From: Drosophila miranda
Lineage: Eukaryota; Arthropoda; Insecta; Diptera; Drosophilidae
Assembly: GCF_003369915.1 (NCBI RefSeq)
Contig: NC_046673.1
Location: forward strand, 10,772,001 to 10,836,000
DNA: 64,000 bases
Direction of reading: 5' to 3'
The notes under the pieces were generated by a model. That model saw only the letters and a list, made by a program, of their open reading frames with translations, had not been told where the DNA came from and made no database searches. This document shows positions 35,446-46,607 of the stretch, one piece after another. A program made the position numbers and the translations under genes. Numbering within the stretch: position 1 is the first letter of the stretch; every line of letters starts with the position of its first letter.

Positions 35446-36723
35446 TAATTACAAAGCGAAAGAAATAATGGTGTCATATTGGATCTAGTAGAGACTTTAA
35501 ACAGAATCCTGCAATTTTTTATACTTTAAGAAGCATTTCATTCTGCAAGCTCTTAGAGGAATATCCAAGTGGTCAAGAGATTCAAAATAAAAATAAGCTC
35601 TATTCGCGCGCCAAGCGGCTATCGAAACGGTTACGTTTTAGCCGTGACTTTAGCCGCATGTGACAAAAGCTTGGATCATAAGCTTTCGATTGACCGTGAA
35701 ATCCATATTGAGTCTTGAGCTTTCATGAAGCAACGGGTTGAGTGGAAGCTTTCGATTGGCTTTGCAATTCTTTGGCTTTGTTTGGGCCGCTTTCGTACGC
35801 TGCGCTTCATCTTCGATTTTGCACCTTGTGCCTGCGGGCGTGCGTGTCCAGGGGCGTAGCCCAAGGGCATCCAAGAGGAGAACCACTCCACAGAGAGAGA
35901 GAGAGAGACAGAGGTAGCGTTATGAGGGTGCGAAAGAATATTAGGATATTTTTGCATATCCTTCTGGCTACGCCCATGGCATGTTCCCAGTGCAGCAGCT
36001 TCCGTCGGCTTTCGGTGGCGGCGGCGTCAAGCTTCTAGTCCGTCTGCCTGCTGCTGCCCCCGCCGTTGCCGTTGCCGTTGCTGCTGCGGCGGATCTTGTT
36101 TTTGTAAATTTGTTTCTTAGCCGCCGCTGCTGCTGCTGTCGCCGTCGTCGTCGGCGGCGGCTGCTTTTCAATTTGTATTTTTCTCTTTTTCTCTTATTTT
36201 ATTTTTTTTTTTTGGCCAAGTCCAAGTTTAACATGGCCCGACGCGCCAGAATCAAGTTCAGTTGCGCCGCAAACGCGTCGCGGAAATGTTTTGCTCCGAG
36301 CATCGTCGTCACCTCTAACGCGTCCTCCTCCTTCCCGTAGACCCTGCTGCCGTCCTGTGGCAGCTCTCTCCAGAAAAAGGAAAACCAAATATCAATTCCA
36401 TAAAAAAGCGAACAAAACCCTTCAAAAGCAAGAGCCCATTTGGTTACAGTTTTTTTTTGTTTTTGAACCGTATCAGGTAAATTGAATCGGTCGAAACGGT
36501 TAAAAAGGATATTCGTACCATTTTTGTTCTATAATTTTGTGTTGTGCTTCCTGTTGTTTTTTCCTGTGTTGTGAAGTGCAGACACGTGTCCTTCTTGTTG
36601 GTGGTGCTGGCGCTGGCGGTGGTGATGGTGTTGGTGCCTTTTGAAGGTCATTTACGCACGAAGGCCACGGCGAGGGTGTGTGGGCCTGGACTGGGGGTGG
36701 GGCCAGAGCAGGCTAACAGTCAG

Positions 36724-36759
36724 GAGGGTGAGGGTGAGGGTGAGGGTGGGGTGGGGTGG
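36724..36759. repeat. (GGGTGA)n / (GGGGT) G-rich array
   Basis: Six-base GGGTGA units run into GGGGTGGGGTGG. The spacing of G-runs suits a G-quadruplex. Confidence 0.85.
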
Positions 36760-39700
36760 CCTGTGTGTTGTGGGCCAAATGTCAATAGGTGAAGGCAACC
36801 AGTCGGCCTTGTGATTAAAGGCAACACACATTCGGGATGCAAGAGTGAAAAGAGTGAAAGGCGGAAAAGCGTAAATTGTGGGAAAAACCGTTAAACAGAA
36901 CAAATGTGAAAAACTGAGAGAGAGCGAGGGAGAGAGAGAGAGAGAGGATTGAAAAGGCGAGAGAGTCCCTGGGGAAGGAAAAACATTAAAAGGAACAATT
37001 TTAAACTGCTTGAAAGCGCAAAAGGAACTTTAGAGATTTGTAAAGATACATATTCAGAATATCCTTATTCTTAAATAAAACTAAATTATTTGTATAATGA
37101 TGTTGAAATTAGCAATGAAAAAACTTTTGAAAGGAATGATTTAATTCTTGGGAGGCAAATTTCTTATGGAGCCTAAAGACCTGAATAAAGAAATTAAAAG
37201 TTGATAGTTTTCCTTAGGAAAAATTATAGATGATACTTGCACATAAAAGGGTATATAGGATAACTCTCTGTTTCTGTTTCTTTTTGATTTTGGTTACTTT
37301 TGGTTTGGTTCTTCTTTGATTTTATAAAAACAGCTTCCAAAGAAAATAGAATGAGAAAAGGATCTCTAATACGAACGTTCTTGTATGGAATGGAAAAGGA
37401 ACTTTAGAGGGAAATATAACTAATATTTATTGCTTACAAAATACAGCAAAATACAAGATAAATAAGTAATTGATTGATTGTGATTGAATCAGCTTGATCG
37501 ATATTATCGAAAGGGTTTTTACGTAACTAATTGAATGTGATTGAGATACTACTGATAGAACATTACATACATCTGTAGATCTGTAGATGGGTGTTATGAC
37601 AGCAGCTGGAACATCATCTCTTGGATACAAAAGCCCCACCCAAACCGCACCGCAAGTCCCAACAGAACCTCTGGCATTTGCATGGCAAACACCTATCCAT
37701 TTTTGAGTCGCGGAATTGTGGACACTAGACTCTAGCCTGTGCGATGTGGCCAAATATTTGTGAGGCCGATCGGCCAGATACCGAGATTGCCCCCCCCCTG
37801 CACCCATGGGCGCTTTTCGCACATTCATCTTTGACAAGACATTACCTCGACAAGCTGCGAAATTGACTCAGTGATTAGCACACATTGGTAGAATGAACTG
37901 ATAGTCTTTGGGGGGCGGGGCTTGGAGGGGGATTTGCGGGGAGTGATGAGGTCATTTACCCTCGTGTTCGGCCCGTGGATGTACTGTATGTACAGTGTTT
38001 TGGTTCTAGACCCCCTTCGACGATCCGTTGGCCAATTGCGAAAGTAAACACCTTTGTTCTTGGCTCACTTCCGATTGGCTTTACCCCCAGCCATCACATA
38101 GTTTCCCCTGCCACTGCCACACTGCCATGCCACCCCCATCCACGGCATAGGCCGTGTGAGATTGAGTTTCCTCTATTGCAAGGCAATTAGCGCCTGGGGG
38201 TCGCTTTCAGTTTCAGTTTCCGATCGAGACTGTGCATATCTTTTGTCTCTGTTCGTATGGGGCGACCTTCGGCGAAGGCGTTCAATGACCGCCACTGTCC
38301 ATCCAATCCAATCGAGTCCGATCCGATGCGATCCGATCCGTGTATCCGTACCCGATCCACCCAACGTTCGATCGTACCATCGCTTGATGGATGGCCCGTT
38401 TTCGTTCCATCTGGTTCCCGGTACAAAGCGAGGTGTTTGTCTGTTTGCCTGTGTGTCTATTGATATGCCATAAATCGATCGACTTTATGATCCCGACCTA
38501 AATACAGATCCTAGAAAGTTTGTGTCTGCTTCTGCAGCTGCTGCTGCTGCTGCTGATCTTCAACTTGACCCCAATATCAGAAAATGGACAAGGACAGGTT
38601 CCTTTTGGGCCAGGTCAGAGTCGAGCACGTCGGAAGGTTGTCGTCTCCGGTTGCTCCGGCAATTACAGAGATGGCTATCTGTGTGGGGCTGTGGTAGCGT
38701 CCATCGTCCAGCAATTACCACGTACCGCAGCTGACAGTACGCACACACACATGTCTCGCCGTGTGCTCTTGCCGGGGCGGGCATGGGGGCATTGGGGATT
38801 CGGGGGGATTACAAGTTTTTATTGTTGTTACATGGCAACGCTCACTCAGAATCAGTTGGCGGCTGCAACAATAACCACAATAACAACAGCGTGACATTCA
38901 AAATGCAAACAGACTTTTGTGCCGCTGCCTGAAACCAGTTTCGGATGCGTTAAGAGTGAAGGGCTCCCAGTGCTGCAGACTGTTACCCGTACAGGAGACA
39001 CTCACTCACACAGCTGCATTGATTGATGATGTATGGATCGGAGACACGCCTGTCCCCCCTCCGGGCGGACTAGTTAGGGGAAGATATTTCCGCCTAGGGC
39101 TAGGTCCAGAAGCGCTAGCAGTGTGGAGTTGGAGCCAAAGTTCGTTCATTTTTCTGGCAGGCATAAACCAAGGTACAGGCACATTCCCCGAGGTTTAATG
39201 GCCCCCAAAAACAAACACACACACACTACCGTCGGGTGTTTGAGTCTGATCTGATGTTGATCTCTTTCTGCTGAGTGACAGTTTTGGGGGGCGCCAATAA
39301 AACAAGAGTTATAGTGTCTGAGCATACACGAAAGATCTATAAACGGCTCAAGTACTCTGCCAGCAGGAGGAGGGGTGGTACAGACAGGCAGAGAGGCATC
39401 CAGCGGTCATTGTACGCACACACACAAATAAATCAGCGTCGAAGTCGAGTACACTTACAGGCATGCAAAGCCAGCGATCGATCTCGATTCGCTTTTGAAC
39501 TTTTGTTGGATACCCTTTCAAGGCGGGCAGTGAACGAAACAAAAGGAAGATGTACAATAGGGAGTCTCTTAGCTTTGAAGCCGATTTAAATTGAAAATTC
39601 ATGAAGAACGTGTGTGCTTCTTAGCTTAAAAAAGTGATAAAAATGGTCACAATTTTTTGTATCAATAATTTTCAAAGGGTATCAAATTCCTCGGCTTCTA

Positions 39701-40665
39701 TAGCCAGGCTTCATTTTCTGTTTTCGTTTTCTTTCGCACTCTTTGCCACACTGTGACATGCGGTCGGCGGGGGGAGAGGGAGCAGCTGCGATGGCTGCAC
39801 AGATGGAGACAGGGGGCCCCATGGCTTATTATGCCATGAAATTAAAAAGCAAAAGCAAAAGCATTGACATTGAAAATTATGCGAACGGTAATGGTGACGA
39901 CGCCAGCAAACGGCGACGTAGTTGGAGATCGCTCAGAAGATAAGCCAATGCCGTAAAAGAAGGAGAAGAGAAGTAAAGGCAGAGGCAGGGGCAGCAGAAG
40001 AGATGCCTCACTCTTTGGTGATTGCAAATTGATTAGGTCTGCTGTTAAGCATGGTTAATTCGTTATGTTTACTGGTAGAACCGATTGGCAATCAAAGATC
40101 TAATAATAGATTATAGATTTATAATATGTACATTGTTGTCACTTGTCAGTGCGATAATTAATGCGAAATTGGGATTGATCGTTATGTATTGTCTCATTTA
40201 CTTCATTGAGAGCGGTGGTGGATTGAGTGACAGGCTCAAGGCGCTCTGCTCTCTCTGCTGCGGTTCCACCTGCACTCACAACACACTCAAGCTCTGTGTT
40301 ACTTTTCTGGCCGTTGGTTTTGCTGAGAGAGTCGTTCAGTGCTGTCATCGAACGCACATGAGTGTGTAAATAGTCCTGGTGAGTGGGAGTGAGAGGCAAA
40401 TTTTTGCCAATGAATAGATGAATGCGAGTGAAAAGAATGTTAATAAGAACCTGACAAGATTTAATGTAAAGTACATACTCGTATGTAGACCCGCTCAGAG
40501 AGCAGTCCTGCAATCACACCACACCACTCTCTCTCTCTCTACCGTATTCTTGCTCCACTTGCTTTTACAGCTCACTCAAACAATGGCCGCAGAGTTTACT
40601 AGCTCGCACGCACAATGCACACGGCTCATTCTCACGCTCCCCCACATGTGCATTTACAAATGTAC

Positions 40666-40689
40666 ATATGTATGTATGTATGTATGTAC
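40666..40689. repeat. (TATG)n microsatellite
   Basis: Five tandem TATG units. Similar ACATACATATGTATG palindromic arrays occur at about 41,545-41,571. Confidence 0.9.
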
Positions 40690-41779
40690 ACAGTGAGGAC
40701 AGCTGGCTCATTCACTCTCACTCTTACTCTCGCGGTCATTCTCAGGCCCGCACTGAGCAAACAATAAACAATTGGGCAAACAACATAAATAATACTTATA
40801 ATAAGCGGCTACAAACTGTCATCATTAATTATTTTCTCACTTTAAACCTGAGCGGAACGTGTTGGGTAAAATAGCACATACATACATACATCGTTCCTTG
40901 GCCTGGCTATAGAAGTAACCAAATAATAACGTTAAGGTGTGGTGGCATGGAGTAGAATCCAACTCTTATAGTGAACCGATCCCCGGTTTGGTGCGCGGCT
41001 CGCGTCATCTACTTTGACTAATTAACAAGAGATGGACAGACCTAGCCGGTTCTGGCCTTCACCTTTTCAAGTTGGCCAAAAGCAAAGAAGAGAAGAAGCA
41101 CAAGAATTGGTAACAAGCTGACGCCTCCACCTTCAACTGACCCACAAAAGCGTCGGCCAGCGGCAAGCGACAGCGTTTATACATAAATACTAACCGCACT
41201 CAAGCGTCTTCCTGACTAAAAGAGCGGGCTTTTGGGGTAGGTCGCTCGTCCGAGGTTTTCGCGCTCTCTCCCTCTGCCCACCATCCCCCCATGACGCTCT
41301 ACTGATCGGCGGTTCGTTCTCTCGCTCCCTGCCCGCAACACACCACGCAATATTACCGTTCATTATAATCCATCGTCTTTTGTGATACCCTGACAGAGAG
41401 TATTATGTTTCTGGGGCAGATGTTAGCAGTACCACATACGTATGTACATATATTACTTGTCCTTTCTGTTATAGGGAAACTTTTGTTGGAATTGGATGAA
41501 ATAATTGAAAATACCTCCACGGAGAAGCAGTCCTTTTAGATGTAACATACATACATATGTATGTATGTATGAACGATGGGTATCTGAAAGGGTATCAAAA
41601 GCTTCGGTTGCCGAACACAGACTTCCTTCTCTTCTTGTTTTGCAAATTGTTTTCGTCGTTTGGACGTTTTTGTGGCGGTTTTTTTCACATTTGTTTTGTG
41701 TTGCCTTTTGTTTTGATCGTCGCTTTACAGTGGCTCAATAGTTTGCGAGAAGGGGCTCGCAGGGCCAGGGTGGATAGCG

Positions 41780-42013
41780 ATGCCGCATTCGAATGGAGCT
41801 GGCGACAGTGTGCCGTCGGGGGATTCTGTGAGTGGCCGGCCAGAGGTCAGACCATATCTATGGGCCATAGAAATGCAAAATCACCAGTTGCGGGCGATCA
41901 TCATTCAGCTGCTAATGATTGGCCCACATACCATTGTCGATCCAACAGCTCGTCCAAGCACATCACTCACTCCACCTCTTTGTCTGCTCCTTTCGTCCTT
42001 CTCTCTTTTATAG
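41780..42013 (+). CDS. Possible upstream ORF or alternative 5' exon of the phospholipase gene
   Basis: A 77-codon frame opening MPHSNGAGDSVPSG and containing an amphipathic, helix-like stretch (IEMQNHQLRAIIIQLL). It ends exactly where a TTTTATAG splice acceptor (42,013) precedes the phospholipase start exon. The tail of the frame is pyrimidine tract, so if real the coding part must end earlier; I found no strong donor after the helix, only a GTGAGT near 41,827. It could be an upstream ORF, the start of a small separate protein, or chance. The family is not recognised. Confidence 0.25.
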   Translation: MPHSNGAGDSVPSGDSVSGRPEVRPYLWAIEMQNHQLRAIIIQLLMIGPHTIVDPTARPSTSLTPPLCLLLSSFSLL

Positions 42014-42024
42014 CCGGCAGGACG

Positions 42025-43092
42025 ATGAAGGAGGCTCTGCCGTTGGCGGTGCTGCTGCTGTGGCTAGGAGCGGCGCTGCCGCCTAGCTCCGGATCGGCTG
42101 TGCTCATCTCGGACATGACCATGACTGTGATGGTGGAGCTCTCGTCCCGGCATCCCTTCTGCAAGATGCACAGAGATCGGTGAGTAACTCATAGAAACAC
42201 ATATCCTCCGATCTTCCACTTCCCATGGTGAATCTCTTCCAGTGGCGACATTCAACGGATGCTGCTGCAGTCGGATCCACGACGCATCCGCCAGGTGCCG
42301 CGCGAGTCGGTAATGGAGCTGGAGGAGGTGTGCCGGCATCAGGGCTCCTATGGTCATGAGTTCCGCGGCGGCCTGGGCTTCATCTATCCGGGGACCAAAT
42401 GGTGTGGACCCGGGACAGCGGCCACCAGCTACGACGATCTAGGCGCCCATACGCGGGAGGATAGATGCTGTCGCGAGCACGACATGTGCCCAGATGTCCT
42501 GAACGTGGGCGAGTGCAGGCGGGGATTGTGCAACCGGGGTACCTTCACCCGGTCTCACTGTGACTGCGACGCGAGATTCCGGCGCTGCCTGCAGGCGGCC
42601 AACACGGAGACGGCCAATACTTTGGGAGCGATCTTCTACAATGTGGTGCAGGTGACGTGCTTCCAGGAGCGCAGTCCCTGCTCGGCGCACCAGAGGTTCG
42701 AGGATTTCTATTACCGCACCAATCAGTGCCCGGCCGAGTTCCGGCAGGCGGACCTTTATGTTCCACCGCACGGGGACAATCTGATAGCCAAGATCCTGGC
42801 CCATCCAGTGCAGCAAAGTCGTTCCCTGGCCGCCGCCGCACCGGCCCTGGCCCCGGCCAAGCTCACGGCCCGCCGCTTTGGCGTTAAGCTTGCCAGCGTC
42901 GGCCTGGCGGCAGTCAACATTATCCGTGAGGTGGTCCAGCGGCCGCGTCTTCTTTGGGAGAGCCTGCAGGCGCCCGTCAGCCGGGAGCTGCCACCGCGGT
43001 TCGGGGGATCGCCGCCAGGCGGCTACTACTACGAGCGGCCAGGGCCAGGGTCGTCATATGGCTATGGTAGCTACGGCTCTCGTTGGAGCTGA
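42025..43092 (+). CDS. Secreted group III-type phospholipase A2
   Basis: Two coding exons, 42,025-42,179 and 42,243-43,092, joined by a 63-bp GT-AG intron in phase, give 334 residues. A hydrophobic signal peptide (about residues 1-24) predicts secretion. The calcium loop is WCGPGT (W105-), the catalytic pair is H131-D132 in CCREHD, and CDCD at 158-161 supplies the supporting aspartate. This is the bee-venom/group III arrangement, hydrolysing sn-2 acyl chains of phospholipids. The C-terminal third lacks enzyme motifs and ends in a Gly/Tyr-rich tail. By position and CG numbering it may be the ortholog of D. melanogaster CG3009, which I cannot verify. AATAAA lies at 43,299-43,304. The start is chosen for the signal peptide; the frame is open further upstream. 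Confidence 0.92.
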
Positions 43093-43396
43093 TGGTGGGA
43101 GCCGAGAGAGCTCAGAAGACTGTTCCCGTGTAGTATTAGTAGTCATAAGTAGTAGTCACTGCCAGTAGAGCCAGTAGAGCCAGTCCACTTAGCCATATGC
43201 ATGTGTGATTCGATTCCTGTTCCTGCTCCCGTTCCCCATTCCAATTCCCCCTCACGCTCGGCATATCCATTAGCTAGTTGACCACCTCCACTTCCTCCAA
43301 TAAACTCGTTGAGAACTATTATCCATAACTATTGCTCTCCCTTCCCTTCTGTATGTCTCTCTCCCGCCGCTTTGCCACCTGCCCTTTTCCCCACAG

Positions 43397-43496
43397 GGCT
43401 GGCTACAATGAAACGGAGCAGGAGGCCATCTGTGCCCAGTGGCAGTACCAGCCATCGGAGAAGTACGTACCCAGTCAGCCGCGCACTTCTTCCTAG
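43397..43496 (+). CDS. Candidate alternative terminal exon of the phospholipase gene
   Basis: A good acceptor (CCCTTTTCCCCACAG) at 43,396 opens a frame reading AGYNETEQEAICAQWQYQP and ending at a TAG 100 bp later. The phase equals that left by phospholipase exon 1, so exon 1 can splice here, skipping the catalytic exon and giving a short secreted peptide without PLA2 activity. An internal GAA|GTACGT donor at 43,462 could instead lead to 45,194. It lies beyond the first poly(A) signal of the main transcript. It could also belong to an unseen neighbouring gene. Confidence 0.4.
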
Positions 43497-46400
43497 ACGA
43501 TCCAAGAGAAATGGCGAGATGACGACCTGGACAAGCTACTCATGGAAACGGTTACAAATCTACACAAAGCAATTACAATTACAATTACAATTACAAGTTT
43601 AGCTATAGGACGTGCACAGTCATATCGATATGATATATCCGCTTTTCTTAACCTGCTCTTGAACCTGAAGCCGACCTGAAACCTGAATATGAATATGAAT
43701 CTGAATCTGAATCCTGAACCAAAGCCAATGCCAAACGTTCAAGCAACAGCATGGAAACTAAATAGGAAAATATATATATTTTCATATATTTAGAGCATAC
43801 AACAAAAACAGATCTATATACATACATATATATATATATATATATACAAAAAGAAGACAAATATACATACATATATACTATATAAAATACATACGTATTT
43901 ACCCCCATGTGGGCGAAAATATTGGGTATCAAAGTTTGTCCATACGATTTAACCTGGCGAAAAAGGATTTTGCTCAGACCTTGAAACTAATTAAATCTTT
44001 GGGGGAGCATTTGTTTTTTTTTTCCTATTTGCACTTTGTGCCTTTGGCGTATGGAGACGACCATGCCTACAGCAGTTACAGTTGCCACAAAAAAAATTAG
44101 AGCTTGACAAAAAAAAATTGGTTTAATTAAAAAAACAAGCGGGAACTTTGTGAGCCGCGGCCCTTGGCGCGGCTCTACATCGATATCCGATAGAGAAAGA
44201 GAAAATGAGCAGCGCTTGGAAGGAGGCTAGCCACTAAAAATTGATAAATCCGAAGAAGACAAACAGGCGGTCTTCCCAGGTGGGAAACGTGGACGGTGAC
44301 ATGGATTTGTAGTAAAAATGGGTAATCCCAAGATCAGAGGATCAGAGAAAAATATCAAAAAATAAATAAATTTGTATATAAAGTAAAGTCCTAGGAACTA
44401 GTAAAGAGTATTATACCGAGATAATTGAAAGGAACAGCAAGTAGTCCAGACCTCCAAAGCCAAATAATGAGACATATTTTTAGGTGGTGCTTTTATTCCT
44501 AAAAGTACGGTCCAAATCAGGTGAGTGCACATACAAATATAGACAGCCGCTGCCAACTCAATTATAAAATAAGTTTATGCCTTAAATGCTGTTCAAGCGA
44601 ACTATTAGAATTATGCGACTTATGAAATGGGCATTATTGGCCGTTATTCCAGCAATGTTAACCCGTTCCCTCAGACAAATGAGACTATAAGATGCATGCT
44701 CGATATCATCATCGTCATTATCGGTAAATCCAACTGCTTATTTGTGGGAAAAAGAAATAGAGAAATGGAAAATGCATAGAGAGCAGAGAAACCACGTCCG
44801 CTCACGTTCCACCATAAAATATATTCATATTTAATGGCAAATATGCATTTGAAACATAGAAAACCAATCAACATGACTTTGTAATTCGTTGGCTGCTTTC
44901 AAATATAAGTTTTCAGGTCATACTCATATTCGAGCTTCGATCAGTGTGTGAAAAACAGCAGTAGTATTGGGATTTAAGGCTGCAGAAGGGTACTGAACGT
45001 AGATCGTGGATCGTAGATTTGAATTGGACCCCATCCTATTCTTCAAACTATTAGTATTACGCTGGCGTTACCTCGAGTAAAAGCATCCAGTGAAATGTAC
45101 GAGTATGTATGAAATAAGTACTTTATATTTTCCAATTAATATTTACTTGTCTGTATGTCTGCAACGTATGCCGCGACTGTGACTCTCTTACAGAAGCATC
45201 CAGTACGTGGGCTTGTGATCGATGGGGCCCGACCCTGAGCCAACCACAACGAGTTCTTCGACCTCTGGGTCTGGCAACCATGGAAAATCATTCTCAGCTG
45301 ACATGGTTTGCTCCTTATCCCTATTGGTTATCCGTTTAGCGCATCGAATCTTTAGACAGATCATCTGCGATTGTACGGTATAGAATAAAGAGTTAATTCA
45401 ATGCCATTGCGGGTACTCCTTACGATCATCAAACAAACGATGCACAGGATTATGGAAGAAGTCATTTAGCGCTAATACTTTACTGGGAATTTCAAACGTA
45501 AATTAACTATGATTCCTGTACGATTTGAATATAAATGGGAAACTATTAGCTCCGTTTTGATTTGAACAAGTGTGGTATTAAGTAAGTAGTTATTTATCGC
45601 CTGCTTTGTTTTGCTTTGAGCTACGAGTAGATTTCTGACCATCATTATAGCATATGGTTTCTCAGAATTGACAATATATTCGTAGGTCAGTTTGTTGATT
45701 ACCTTTCTTGAAGGCCCCATGCTCTGTTTATTTAATGCTGCCCATGAAACAGGAGTCATAAAGAAACCACAAAATATTGTACTCATAGACGAAACCCTCA
45801 TATCTAAGGGATGGTATATATATCTCTGACTTTCCTTCTGAATGTTTAATGATGGCAAGTAATGCTTTGCGCACTATATAGGTTGAAAAAATTATCTACT
45901 AGCCGAAGGTGGATATTTCTATTAGATTGTGATTGGTCTATTCATTTGTTTATAATTATAATTATCTATTTGTTGGTTTAGGCTATCAGTTTTATTATTT
46001 TTATTGAAATCGTTTTTATGTATTTTTGGCGCAGAATGTGGCAAAGACTTATCCAACCGAATCCTCGAGATGGGTTCACACATTTCCTCAATACCTCAAT
46101 ATCAATATATTCCTATTCTGAAATCCTACCCTAATAATTATGGGGTCTTATATTAAATATAAACATAATTTTATCTAACCTTTTTGATGGTTTTTTGTTT
46201 TGTGTGTATAAAGAACCATTCCCTTTGGACTTTATTCTCAATTCTGTTGATTCTGCTGATTTTGTCGTCTGTTTACATATTACAAAAAAATTTGAATCTT
46301 AAGCATAGATGTTTTGTTTCTTGGGTTGTGGTGGTGTGGATGTATGGGGGGTTTTGAAAGCCAAATGAATTAATATTATAAGAATTATTAAACACGTTAA

Positions 46401-46607
46401 ATAATTGCAACAGAGACTATAAGATATCTATATAAAACCAGTTTTTGAAAAAAATATATATAGAAATGGAGCTAATTGGAGGTTTTTGTGTGTATTTGGG
46501 TGTGTGTTTGGATTGTTGTCAATTCTGTTATTGGGTGTATGCACGCTGCGTCTAGTGCCCCTGACAATTCTTATAGTAGGTTTCGTCCTCTGTTTCGTGT
46601 TCTTTTG
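43497..46607. other. Intergenic AT-rich region
   Basis: No supported gene. It holds an (AT)n/ACATAT repeat zone at 43,780-43,890, a minus-strand DINE-1 scrap at 44,145-44,200, and a tiny exon-like segment at 45,194-45,218. A 128-codon minus frame at 45,472-45,858 has AT-biased codons and no recognisable domain. TTTATT at 46,231-46,236 may be the Cbp80 poly(A) signal on the minus strand. Confidence 0.5.
44145..44200 (-). repeat. DINE-1 terminal fragment
   Basis: GGGAACTTTGTGAGCCGCGG and the following bases are the reverse complement of the flank of the DINE-1 copy at about 35,055-35,090. Confidence 0.55.

Larger units (their letters stand above)
35446..41779. other. Intergenic region between fzr and the phospholipase gene
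   Basis: 6.3 kb in which I see no supported gene. Open frames are short or rest on simple repeats. Notable contents are a GC-rich GCC/GCT-repeat stretch at 36,010-36,165, a G-rich GGGTGA array at 36,724-36,759, and a (GA)n run at 36,925-36,945. A (TATG)n array lies at 40,666-40,689. Non-coding transcripts or enhancers cannot be judged by eye. Confidence 0.5.

Noticed and set aside
35981-36340. Alanine/valine-rich and Arg-rich frames at 35,968-36,340
   Set aside because: Both strands are open because of GCC/GCT-type trinucleotide repeats; there is no plausible gene structure.
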